Shown here: positions 36,807-46,256 of the stretch, piece by piece | Position numbering within the stretch: position 1 is the first letter of the stretch | Layout: each line of letters begins with the position of its first letter | Origin: Pseudopithomyces maydicus | Lineage: Eukaryota; Ascomycota; Dothideomycetes; Pleosporales; Didymosphaeriaceae | DNA length: 64,000 nucleotides | Reading direction: 5' to 3' | Assembly: GCA_026873275.1 (NCBI GenBank) | Contig: JANTUC010000004.1 | Span: 1,240,001 to 1,304,000 of the forward strand | The notes under the pieces: model-generated | Told to the model about the DNA's origin: nothing | The model's database searches: none | What the model saw: the letters and a program-made list of their open reading frames with translations, nothing else | Position numbers and translations under genes: made by a program

Positions 36807-37667
36807 TCAGCGCATGCGTGGCCCGCTCGGCAGGCCCACGCGTCGCCGGTCAGGCTGCTGCGGCGGCGCGCTGTTGTAGGAGGGGCCATACGGATCGTCG
36901 TTGCCGGCCCACGGCGAGTTTGCCGACATGTTGTAGCTGTTGTCCTGCTGTCTGCCGCCCGAGTAGCCTCCGCTGCCGCGATCGTCGGGATACGGTGCGC
37001 GCCCGCCTCCAGCTTGCGGTCGGTCGTAGGGGCTGCGGCCGGGAGGCGGCTGCGATGGGCTCGCGCTCTGCGACGGCGATGGACTCTGCGGCTTGGTGCC
37101 CGATCCCCACAGCCGTGCCTTGAGCCGGTCCTGCGCTGAGGTACCTGATGTCGCCGTCTGCGACGACACGTCGCTGCGGAAAGACGATGCGCTCTGGTGG
37201 CTGCCCGCACGCTGGCTGGGCAGCGGTCTGCCCTGCACCTGCGGCTCTGGCGAACGTGTGTTCCCTACTCTCAGCCCCCCGCCGCCGCGACCCTGCGCTC
37301 GACGTAGCGACAAGGGCTCCTGCTGCTGCTGCTGGGGAGGGCCCTGCGATGGCGAGTCCCATAGATCACCCAGACCTCCTCCTCCTCCGCCTCCCCCACG
37401 GCCCATCTGCGGTTGCTGGCCCATGTTCCCATATCCACGGCCCGCCGACGACACCATCTGCACGGGCGCGGCCTGCGGGGCCTTTGGGTCGGGGGGCAGC
37501 CATTGCGGGAACGGTCTGCCCTTCTCTGTGTAGTACGCTCTTAGAACGCGGGTGATGTGCGAGTCATCCTCGGTGTCTCCGTCTGCTTCGTCGGACAGGA
37601 GCTGACGGCGCAGCGTGTTGTATTTGGACGTGGTCGTCGTGAGCAGGTTGTTGAGATAGTTCGACAT
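36807..37667 (-). CDS. MSO1: Mso1-like Sec1-binding protein
   Basis: Mso1 binds the SM protein Sec1 and the exocytic SNARE machinery at the plasma membrane. The single-exon model gives 286 residues from ATG 37667. The N-terminal 60 residues are the conserved part: 'MSNYLNNLLTTTTSKYNTLR' then 'DSHITRVLRAYYTEKGRPFP' and QWLPPDPK, matching the Sec1-binding region of fungal Mso1. The remainder is disordered, rich in Gly, Gln, Pro and Ser (a Gly7-Gly8 run, QQQQQ). The frame is open upstream to an earlier ATG at 37808 (MQQQPDG...), so an N-terminal extension of 47 residues cannot be ruled out. I prefer the family start. Confidence 0.85.
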   Translation of the reverse strand: MSNYLNNLLTTTTSKYNTLRRQLLSDEADGDTEDDSHITRVLRAYYTEKGRPFPQWLPPDPKAPQAAPVQMVSSAGRGYGNMGQQPQMGRGGGGGGGGLGDLWDSPSQGPPQQQQQEPLSLRRAQGRGGGGLRVGNTRSPEPQVQGRPLPSQRAGSHQSASSFRSDVSSQTATSGTSAQDRLKARLWGSGTKPQSPSPSQSASPSQPPPGRSPYDRPQAGGGRAPYPDDRGSGGYSGGRQQDNSYNMSANSPWAGNDDPYGPSYNSAPPQQPDRRRVGLPSGPRMR

Positions 37668-38164
37668 GGCGGTGTGCGCTGCCGGCTGGCTTCTCTGGCT
37701 GGGGCTGGGGCTGGGACTTGCACGCCGGCTGCTCTGGGCGGCAGCGGGTGGTTGTGCGGGGTGGTGTTGGTGGTGGTGGAGGGAAGCTCCGTCGGGCTGC
37801 TGCTGCATTTCACGCGCCCAAGCGAGCCCGCTTTCTACTCGACCACCGCTGCCAAGTTTCACCTCAGCATCAGCGCGAAACATCCCATCTGCTCAATCTG
37901 CTGCAGTCTTGCGTTTGCCATTGATTGCGCTGCTTTTGCTATAGTGAAAACAATTCGTCAAAGAAGAAAAAAAAATCAAATCACGTAGAGGGGCGACAGA
38001 CTGCACACCAACAAACAGCACCTCCCCGAAGAGATAGCATCGGACACCTACAGGCGAAATCTTATGGCATCAGTACCAAAATTAGAAATTAATATCTTCC
38101 ACGTTCCCTACTGTACATCTTTTCTTTTCCTTTTTCCTTTCCCATTACTTTCTCCTCCTGTATT
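37668..38164. other. MSO1 promoter and downstream flank of the next gene
   Basis: About 500 bp between two minus-strand genes. CA/CT-rich leader sequence on the minus strand near 37670-37880; no further gene. Confidence 0.4.
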
Positions 38165-39241
38165 TCACGTCCTCCTCCCCCACTGCCCACACGCCCCATT
38201 ACTCACCGCCCACCCATTATTTGTACCCGCAAATGCCCCAAACTGCCCTCCTATCGCACTCCCATCACACGTCCCTTCCATCTTCGCCCCTATGCAGATC
38301 GAACTCGCAATCCATCCCGCGCCCATGCACCCTTCCTTCTTCGCACACGCCACGCAGCACTCGTACGCAGTCGCAAACGTACCAAGGTTCTCACTGCCCA
38401 TCGGCGGGGCATAGTACAGTGCGGAGACGTACTGTCCGTTCACCTGCGTGAGGATGTTGTCGTCTGCGCACGCGGCGTAGAAAGTTGGGGTCGGTCCTGT
38501 GAGCTCCGTGGTCGTCGAGGTGGAGGTGACCGTTGTGATGGTGCCCTTGACCGAGGTCGACGAGATGGTGCTGGTGCTAAGGATCGTGATGGTGGAGCTG
38601 GCTGGGGTGGGGAGCACGCTTGTTACCGTGGTCATGGTGGAGGTGCTCTTGCGAGTTACCGTGGAGCGGGGACGCCATGCTGTCGAGGTGCTGGTGCGAT
38701 ACTTTGTGCTGTAGACTGTGTTATACTTGGTAGATGTGCACTTCTTGATATCGTGGACGTGGACTTCGGGTCCAGCTGGCTGTTTCTGCTTGCGCTGCTC
38801 GGGCGAGCGTTTCGACGGCGTGTTGGCACCGGGGAAGACGGATTTGATAGGCGTGAAGCCTGCGGGCGCCGGGATGGTAGAGGTTCCTGGCGCTACGGTG
38901 ACGGTGGCGGTGGCCGTTCTTGTGTCCGTGTCGGTCGACGTGGATGTGAAGGTCGAAGTTGTGTAGAGGATTGATGTGGTGCTGAACACGGAAGTGTCTT
39001 GAGCCAGCGTGCTGGTAGAAGTGCTCGTCTGGATCGTGACCTCGGTGGTAGTTGCTGGTTTGGGTTGCAGAGTGATCTTCTTGGTAGCCCAAACCGTACG
39101 TGTGGAGGTTTTCGTGAAGGTGCATTTGCCGTTGCATTGCCTTGCCCATTCAGGGGCCTCCGGCTTGCTACGGAGTACGGAGCCCCCGTGTGCAAAGGCA
39201 CTGAGGGGGAGCGCTGCGAGGATAGCAATTGAGAAATGCAT
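38165..39241 (-). CDS. Secreted Thr/Ser-rich protein with C-terminal cysteine domain
   Basis: This is an extracellular or cell-wall protein of unknown role. The single exon encodes 358 residues. The start MHFSIAILAALPLSAFAHGG is a clean signal peptide with likely cleavage after AFA. Residues about 45-260 are a Thr/Ser/Val-rich stalk (repeats such as TSTSTS, TTVTSTSTT), expected to be heavily O-glycosylated, broken by a basic linker (SKRSPEQRKQKQ) that might be a Kex2-type processing site. The last 100 residues hold eight or more cysteines ('YECCVACAKKEGCMGAGW', CIGAK, GTCDG), reminiscent of PAN/Apple-type carbohydrate-binding domains. No GPI signal is seen at the C-terminus. The in-frame upstream start would be GTG, so 39241 is preferred. 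Confidence 0.75.
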   Translation of the reverse strand: MHFSIAILAALPLSAFAHGGSVLRSKPEAPEWARQCNGKCTFTKTSTRTVWATKKITLQPKPATTTEVTIQTSTSTSTLAQDTSVFSTTSILYTTSTFTSTSTDTDTRTATATVTVAPGTSTIPAPAGFTPIKSVFPGANTPSKRSPEQRKQKQPAGPEVHVHDIKKCTSTKYNTVYSTKYRTSTSTAWRPRSTVTRKSTSTMTTVTSVLPTPASSTITILSTSTISSTSVKGTITTVTSTSTTTELTGPTPTFYAACADDNILTQVNGQYVSALYYAPPMGSENLGTFATAYECCVACAKKEGCMGAGWIASSICIGAKMEGTCDGSAIGGQFGAFAGTNNGWAVSNGACGQWGRRT

Positions 39242-39274
39242 GTTGGAATAGGACTGACTGCAAACAACAACCAC

Positions 39275-39846
39275 GGCGGCTACAGAGGAGCACTTTGTGA
39301 CGAAGACTGGTCATCTTTATATCGTATACGCCTATTTCTACTTTCAGATGGTATCATGAACTAGGAAAGCAGTCTGCACAGCTGTACACGCCATTCTGCA
39401 ATAGCTCTGCGCCTCCTCTCCCAAAGTGTTGAAGAGCACTCTCGCCCTCCCTCGGCGTGGCCGCAAGTCCTGGTATGCGAGGCGGGTTCAGGAGAAGCAA
39501 CTGAAAGCCATGGGGTCAAGCGAGTCTAGACATGACTCTCCCAAGCATGTTAGCCATGTCCCTTGGTGGCATCGACCTCGCCTGGGGCTAGCGTACGCCC
39601 CAAGCGCCGTATGACTTTTGACGGCCCTCCGAATCAAGACATATTTAACGAAATAAGGCTGTGGGCCAGAAGATGTCAGCCGCAATATACCATTATTACA
39701 TCGCGCTAGCAGCGTGGAGATTTGGCCTGGGCACGTGGCCGGCTGGTCCCGCGGCCACGGCTCTGGACTTCGCAACGCGAGAACGAGCCAGGCTATGCAC
39801 ACTGTCTTGAACATATCCCTTCCTGTTACTCGAGTTCTGCATCACC
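39275..39846. other. Intergenic region
   Basis: About 570 bp between the secreted-protein gene and the end of the F-box gene. No convincing gene on either strand. Confidence 0.4.
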
Positions 39847-41682
39847 TCAATCCATCGGTTGCGCCCAGGACATATCGTCGTCTGACTCCCACTCCACAGG
39901 TACCTCATCCGTACATGTATAATCAGGATCCGGCGCAGTTCCGCCCCGTGCTTGCACTGCGCGAATGACTTCTCGGAGTCGCGTCGCGTCTTCGGCGTCA
40001 TTGGTCCATATCATGCCGCTGTTATGGGGAGGATTGTATAGAATTGATGCGCGGTCGGCAGATTGTCCTTGGTGGTGTCAGTGGTCACTATAGCGAGGGA
40101 AGGGGTTGCTGCGTAGTAGAACGGGATTTGTACGTGCATGCGCAAACGTGAGTTAGAAACAAAGAGAAAGTAAAATGGGGACAATTCTGGTGACACGGGG
40201 GAAGAGCTTTGCTTCGGTGAAGAATCCTCAGGTCCTGTAAAGGGGGTAGGGTTAAGGATGAGAGAAGGGGATCATTGTGCAGTTTAGTAGGAAGATCACA
40301 CTCACCGTCTTCAGCATATGCCAGATTCCGCACGTTAACATAGACAAGGCGTGGACTAGCAAATAGCACATCGAACACCGTCTCCCAAGTTCCAGACACA
40401 AGTTTCACATCTCTGAAATCGACAGCCTCAACATCCAAAGCCATCATCTCCACAAGCTGTTCCGAGTGCAGCGCGACGCGTTGCATGTACACGTTTTTCA
40501 GTTGGAGGGTGCCATCCCATGCTGAATCTGGGGCCTCGATACGCTGGGTTCCTGCAAGACCGAGAGAGGAGAGATTGGTACAGCGCGAGACGAGCTTCCA
40601 TAACGCGGATGTGCGTTGATGGTTAGGGTAAAGACGTTGGAGGTTAGAATTTGGAGCCAGCGCGGGGTCGCGCAGGTACTCGTCGTTTCCGCCCACACCT
40701 GTGCCATCGATGTACTCGAGATAGAGATGATGGAGATGATGTGCCACCGTATCTGAAAGGCACTCCTCTACAACTGCAAAGTCGTACGCGCAAGGTAGTG
40801 TTAGTTTGAGATATGTTAGGTTGGCCAACGACATATTGCTAGGCGCACATCGGAATATCCCTGCGACACTTTCCCTGACTTTTTCTAGCAAATCAAGTCG
40901 GAGGTTGAGCTCTTTCTTCCAATGATGGCCTACACCCAAGGGATTGTCCGGGTCGGGATAGTGAAGCTGCTTGTTTAGCCAATCTTGAGGTAGATTCACA
41001 CTCAGTGCTTGCAACTTTGTCATTTTCCCCACCACGATCATCAGCGTATCTGCACCGAGGAAGTTGCTCAGTTGTACAGCCGTTTGTTCCATCTCGGTGG
41101 TCTCTCGAACCTGCTTCACTGAGCGCTCAGGCTCGAAATAAGGTGGAGGTACCTCGTCGTACGCCTGATACTTTTCATAGAACAAACTATTACCAAGATC
41201 TGAGTTATTTGGACATAGTTCTACTCTGAGCCTCTTTGTTTCTTGGGCGATGCTCCAGTCCCATTTGGAATCGTCGGTAATGAAGCGATTGACCGCGTTT
41301 TGTGTGTCTGCACCGTACGCGGAGATCACAACGCCAGCAGAGGACGTGCCGAATCGGAGTCGTAGCAAGGCGCTATTGAATGCCCGGCATACGAGACGCA
41401 AACGAAGGTTTCGTTTACTCAGATTAGCTGTGAGAAATGTGCGGTGTAAATTTATAAGATAGTCGAAAGGGTGGATTTCGTCACGCCGACCTGGATTGGC
41501 ATGACGATTGATCACGACGTCCCTGGAATTCCGGCGGCGCTGGATGAGGTACGATAATATCTTGATATCAGATTAGACATGATTTTTACTGTTTCGAAAG
41601 AGGTAGTAGTTGTTGAATAGTGCATGATTGTACGTATGCGCACCTCGTCTAGTAGCTCGGCGGGAAACTTTTCCAAGGACAT
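39847..41682 (-). CDS. F-box protein
   Basis: Probably an SCF ubiquitin-ligase substrate adaptor. Exons: 41682-41644, 41560-40306 and 40067-39847, giving 504 residues. The F-box is split by intron 1: MSLEKFPAELLDE | ILSYLIQ, then 'LRLRLVCRAFNSALLRLRFG', which matches the Leu-Pro-x-Glu-(Leu/Ile)-x-x-x-(Ile/Leu) ... VCRxF pattern. The rest is Leu-rich and irregular, compatible with a degenerate LRR-like substrate domain ('LANLTYLKLTLPCAYDFA', 'LQLKNVYMQRVALHSEQLVE'). The second intron is long (238 nt) with a GTGAGT donor, CTGAC branch and AG at 40068. It joins 'NLAYAEDG' to 'QSADRASILYNPPHNSGMIW', which continues to an acidic end. Reading through that donor instead gives a basic tail that looks wrong. 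Confidence 0.75.
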
Positions 41683-42314
41683 GGCTTCGTTTTGATGCAA
41701 TTATACGTGGTATTAAGTATATCGTGTATCGTAGTGATGAGGTAGCGGAACAAGGATAGAGACAAATATGTAAGGAAAATGTTGCAAAGTATGTAGCGTA
41801 GAAGTAGAGACTTGGAGTGAGGCGGGTGACAACGCAATAAATAGCCTACGTGGATTGCTTAGGGCCATGTAAGCAGACTAGGAAGCCAAGCAATTCTGAG
41901 TAGCAAAATCTCGCTAAATTTCGCTTTCACGCGTATGATACCTCTCGCACGATACATAATCGGGGGCGATGCAGAAAAACAGAATGGCGGCCTAGACACT
42001 ACTCTGTCGTTAGTATTCACGAATCAACAACTCAGATGTCATGGCAGCATAGTTCAAGAGATTGTGCAGTTATATTAAGAACTACTAAAATGCCTGCTAC
42101 TTAGGATGCAAATCCCGGGCTGTGAAATATACAGTCGTAGTGCTGCTATAACCAAAGACACAAACCACGATTGTTTAAATTGAATCGGCTGGATACCTTT
42201 GAGCTCAGCTAACACCAGACCATTATATTCTCCGTCCCACTGTTCCTTAGTGAATTAAAGAGCTTTCGTAGACTCGCTGGATATGGAGGTTCGCAAGAGA
42301 GTGAGAATGGACTC
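41683..42314. other. Intergenic region
   Basis: About 630 bp of AT-rich sequence between two minus-strand genes. No gene or RNA seen. Confidence 0.4.
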
Positions 42315-43536
42315 CTAGAAAGTAGGGCCCGGCAGAACATAGCCATCACGATAGTGGACATCCCGCTCGACCACGTTTCTGAACAGATCGTCAACAGCGT
42401 CAAACACCTGCGTAGGTGGAAACGAGCGGACGTCCACCGCCCAAGTACCATCGAGAGGAGAGAAGCACGACGTTTCCAGTGCTGTATCCCCGTTGGAGAC
42501 ATCGGGATCCGGGCCCGTGTAGTATTCCCAGTCCTTCTCCTCCCACTCTGGCTTTCCGTTGTAGTTGTAGAATTCGATACGCGGGCCTAGCATGATCATG
42601 GCGTACCCCTTTGAGATACCAGCCTGGGCACCCATGGCGTCGTTCAAGATATCAGCCCGAGGCAAGGAGACAAAGTCCTTGCTCGAGCTCGCTTGAGTCT
42701 CCGGAACCCAATGTTGAAATGTATCCAGGTCATCCATCATGATAGCCAGATAGGTGTGTTGAGCCCAACCCGTTGAACCATCTGGATATTGAACCTCATT
42801 CAAGACAACATATCCGGTGATATGCTCCGGATCGATCCGGTGGAACTTGTCTGCAGCCAAATCTCCCCCGAACGTGTCGTACACTGGCTTGGCATTCTTC
42901 TTGAGAGGTCCAACAAGACTGCTGATTTTCCGCCTAGGTGCGCTGTAGCAATTCTCGGGATAGACCCAGGTGCGCCAGCCCCCAGCTTCACCAAGGGAAA
43001 ATTGGTCGGACAAATACGATAGCCCTGGTTCTCTGGATAGTAGTACTTGAGCAGGGCCTCGGCCAGGCTTTTGGCCATCTCCAAGCGTGGTCCGTGTTGG
43101 TCTCGCACTGCGTTCATGCGCTCTGGACGGAAATATTCTCGGTAGATGAAATCCTTGCCTTTTAAAGACCTCAATGACATGATGTACAAGCAAGTGTTAC
43201 AATGGATGACTTACGGACTTGAGGCAGAGAAGGAAAGCTCTCGGAGTATGTAGAAAATAAATTCTCGATAACAGCAACATCCACAACCTCGTCCAATACC
43301 GACTGTATGATCTCCACTGCCTCTGCTGTCTGTTTCGAGTCCGACACCAATCCCTGGGCAGGTATCGAGGCTGCCATATCGTTAAGCACTGGTGGTTCGA
43401 AGACGCTATTGGGCGCAGGCTGCTGAGATTTCTCAAATCCAGCCATGTCTTGCGCCGGTGGTTCGAAAATGGTGTTGGACACAGGCTGCTGAGAGTTCTC
43501 AAGTTCAGCCATATCTTGATGGTGGTCGGTTTCCAT
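42315..43536 (-). CDS. Unknown protein with N-terminal 22-residue repeats, frame shift at a G run
   Basis: I do not recognise the family. Exons: 43536-43215 and 43158-42315 (56-nt intron, GTAAGT donor), about 389 residues after correction. Residues 8-29 and 30-52 are an imperfect tandem repeat (DMA-x-x-E-x-SQQP-x-x-N-x-x-FEPP). The body begins 'KDFIYREYFRPERMNAVRDQ' and reads to 'NFPLVKLG'. Then five G in the gene's strand (plus strand C 42978-42982) are followed by 'WRTWVYPENCYSAPRRK' in the next frame; one more G would join them. The C-terminal part is well formed ('GWAQHTYLAIMMDDLDTFQH', 'AMIMLGPRIEFYNYNGKPEW'). A 38-nt GT-AG intron starting at 'GTGAAG' would also restore the frame but is too short to be likely. 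No signal peptide or membrane segment. Confidence 0.6.
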
Positions 43537-43854
43537 GACGTGGTTGTGAGTCGGAGGGGGATTGAACGGTAAAGAGGACAGACTATGTTGCTCGAGGTGA
43601 GAACTTATATACTACCAGGGGCGTAACAGCCTGGCGAACGCATCAAACTGAGAGGTTTGTGCAAGTGAAAGATCCAATTAGTTGAAAGGTAATAGACTGT
43701 GTCGTCCACGCCCACAAAGACAAAATAAGCGCCAAGCCTCCTCAGTTGAACGAAAGTAATCGCTGAGGTCACGAGGCGTAATAATGACTTGAGCTACACA
43801 GGTTGAGTAGTATGAACAACTATCAAAGTCGGAAGATGGCGAGGAGTCGAGAGG
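43537..43854. other. Intergenic region
   Basis: About 320 bp, promoter of the repeat-bearing unknown gene and 3' flank of the DUF2011-like gene; nothing else seen. Confidence 0.4.
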
Positions 43855-44665
43855 TCAAACCTCGACTTGGGGAGATGCTGGCGTGGGTTCTTCTGGACCC
43901 CCGGCGGCTTCTTTCTTTGCTTTCTCTCGGGCCTTTTTCTTGACCTTTTTCTCTCGGTTTCTCCTTGTACGTTTTTCACGCTCCGCTTCCTCCTTCTCTT
44001 TTGCAAGTCGTGCTTGCTCGGTTTGTTTGTTCTCTGCGGCCTGCATCTTCTTGCGCAAAGCAATCCGACTCTTCTTGCCCTTCCGTGTTCTCCTTTTTGC
44101 ATGCTCTTCTAGCGCGACAAGGGTGGGAGGATGGCCAATGAGGACAGCCTTTTTCATGCCAGCAGGCGTGATTTTGTGCACCTTCCACGGCAACGCACAT
44201 CCAGACCACGGTATTTGTGACATTTCTATCACTTCTTTTCCTGTGACCGCAACCGTCTCATACTCCTCTTCTTTCTCGCTAGTAATGTCGTCTGCAAAGT
44301 AATAGCTTCTTGGCTTTTTCACAAGCAAGCCTGGTTCCCCATTGCCAGCATCTGGAGACGACAAACGAATCTTGTGCGATTCGACTGTCTGTGACGGTCC
44401 GGCAAAAAGCACGAGCTCGGCCTCTTCTTCGCTTTCCTCTGCATTGTTTCCAGCATCTTCTAAGCTCTCATCTACTGTTGTGAAGGTGAATTCGCTCTGA
44501 ATGCGTGATCGAAATAACTCAGTCAGGTCGGGATCAGGACTGGATCTTGGAGAGGACTCGGGAGAATGAAGCGCCTCACGGCCCACACTAAAATAATATT
44601 AATTCAACGCCTCGGTTTACAGGGTCTGGTATGTTGTACCTCTTAGCGCCAGTTGCGGCGAACAT
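43855..44665 (-). CDS. DUF2011-like basic coiled-coil nuclear protein
   Basis: The function is unknown; the organisation matches the fungal DUF2011 family. Exons: 44665-44640 and 44587-43855 with a 52-nt intron; 252 residues. A very short first exon (MFAATGAK) precedes an acidic, Ser-rich region (residues 10-75). A conserved-looking core follows: 'ITSEKEEEYETVAVTGKEVI' and 'SQIPWSGCALPWKVHKITPA'. The C-terminal 85 residues are a strongly basic coiled coil (RRTRKGKKSR, REKRTRRNREKKVKKK), consistent with nuclear or nucleolar location. The short first exon is supported by the splice pair (GTACAA / TTTTAG) and because exon 2 has no in-frame ATG at its 5' end (it begins with GTG). Confidence 0.7.
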
Positions 44666-45213
44666 GGTGGTGGTTTGAAGCATAAATCTTGAGATTCTAG
44701 AGCTCTAGCGTCAAGCCTCGGATGATCGACATGCCAAGGCCGCTATTCCTAATTCGTCAGCTGCAACTACATATCCTTCCACAACTCGATCTGATCATTG
44801 GTACATGAGAACATTGTATTTACATTTATATTTCAGACTCGGTCTCCAACTATGGTCTCCATAGAAAAAATAGGAATAGAGTCTAGGCCTCAAATCCTAC
44901 CTGAGTATGCTGTGAAAAGCATGACACCACATGCACACATGCATGTGTGCATGCATTCAACGATCGCTATTTAGGTACCTGGCTCCTTCGAACTAATTTA
45001 TCAAAAAATGAACCAGAAAAATGCTACCAGGAGAATTTATATGTCCGTTAACAATGGGATTCATTGGAAAGGCTTAGTCATTACATCGACCCAGCCACGA
45101 CAGAAGAGCCCACATCGACTTGATCTCCATGTCTCTCCAGTCGAGTGCACCTAGGTATCACATATCAGCAATGCTTGAGCACTGACACAGGATAGACTAC
45201 GATTTACTTACAC
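44666..45213. other. Intergenic region with a 24-bp perfect palindrome
   Basis: About 550 bp. No gene. The perfect palindrome at 44930-44953 is listed separately. Confidence 0.4.
44930..44953. repeat. 24-bp perfect palindrome
   Basis: The half-site CATGCACACATG is followed directly by its reverse complement, giving a 24-bp inverted repeat with no spacer, made largely of alternating purine/pyrimidine (TGCACACATGCATGTGTGCA). It could extrude a cruciform or adopt Z-like DNA; no regulator is known to me for it. Confidence 0.8.
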
Positions 45214-45576
45214 TTAGGCTAGTTCGAGCACGACTTTTGACCTACGGCGGCGGTACATGTGCCGTAGCTGGAGCGATGCAAGAGCCAAGCCAATTATTGC
45301 GATTATCAAGCCGAGAACGCCGAATATAATGTTTATACCGTCCGAATCAGATGTGTCATCTTGGTGGATTATTGAAAGAATCTCGACTGGTGATATACTC
45401 GGTCTAAGGCTGTTGCATGCTGTTGATGCTCGGAAGGTTGTGTTGTTATGCCCCTGCATCTTGATGGCGGCGGTCGCGGGAATAGAGAATAACAAAAACA
45501 GAGCTACCGAAAAATCGAGATAGCAAATGGGGAAATTATTTGGGACAAGAGAGAGAGGATTGTCGAATAGGTTCAT
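45214..45576 (-). CDS. Small predicted membrane protein
   Basis: No family is recognised. The single exon encodes 120 residues from an ATG at 45576. Residues about 19-38 form a hydrophobic segment ('YLDFSVALFLLFSIPATAAI') that may be a signal peptide. About 80-103 form a second one ('INIIFGVLGLIIAIIGLALA'), followed by the basic stop-transfer sequence HMYRRRRSK. The layout suggests a type I single-span protein with a short outer segment bearing two N-glycosylation-like NNT/NTT sites. It could also be a spurious frame, but two well-placed hydrophobic stretches and the positive-inside tail favour a real gene. Confidence 0.5.
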   Translation of the reverse strand: MNLFDNPLSLVPNNFPICYLDFSVALFLLFSIPATAAIKMQGHNNTTFRASTACNSLRPSISPVEILSIIHQDDTSDSDGINIIFGVLGLIIAIIGLALASLQLRHMYRRRRSKVVLELA

Positions 45577-46256
45577 ATATGAACGGGCGGAGAGTCAACA
45601 CAATTTGTGTCACGGACACATCCTTCAACTGGTTACGACGTGCGCCTACGTATATCGACTGTTGTAGAGCATCCTAAATAACGATAGTGGTTTCTATTGC
45701 AGCCAACGAGAGCCCCGTTGATGAATCCACAAAGCGCAAGAATGGCGGCATTCATTGCTTCGCCATCCATATTCAAGGCAGGATTGGATAGAAGTGGTAC
45801 AAGGATCGAAATTCATCGCAAGTTGATTTGCGACGATGCGTGATTGGGTGGGGCGATGCTTGGGTGGAGACCAGCCTATGCTTCGTCGTATGTTAGGTAA
45901 AGGTGCATGGTGGAGAAGAGCAACCAAAGCAACATTTGCGGCACAATTTCGCACATCGCTTGGCTCCTCTACCTTCCCTTCCGTGACGCGGACGCACATC
46001 CATAGACGTTTCTGATAGGTTTGTGTGGCCATAATCCATGCTCACCGGTCGGTTCTCCGCCCAATTACGCCTACGCCGCTCAGCCTCCGTCAATCCTACC
46101 TTGTTTATCGTCGCAATATGTCGCAGCTCATCGCATTTCATCGCATTTTGGGTGAGCAAACACTGGGGCGCATACACACGCCACCTTGTCCAAACCGAGT
46201 TCTACCTTTCCCCACCACGATTCCATCCCCGTTTTCTCCTCCATCACTTCCCTTTC
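45577..46256. other. Divergent promoter region
   Basis: About 680 bp between the small membrane protein (minus) and the Zn2Cys6-ankyrin gene (plus). C/T-rich leader just before 46257. No other gene supported. Confidence 0.4.

Noticed and set aside
36369..37139. 256-codon plus-strand open frame
   Set aside because: Antisense to MSO1 and its flank; Arg/Ala-rich shadow in GC-rich DNA.
39696..40001. 101-codon minus-strand open frame at the end of the F-box gene
   Set aside because: Same strand but wrong frame; the third F-box exon reads through this stretch to a stop at 39847 in a better-formed frame.
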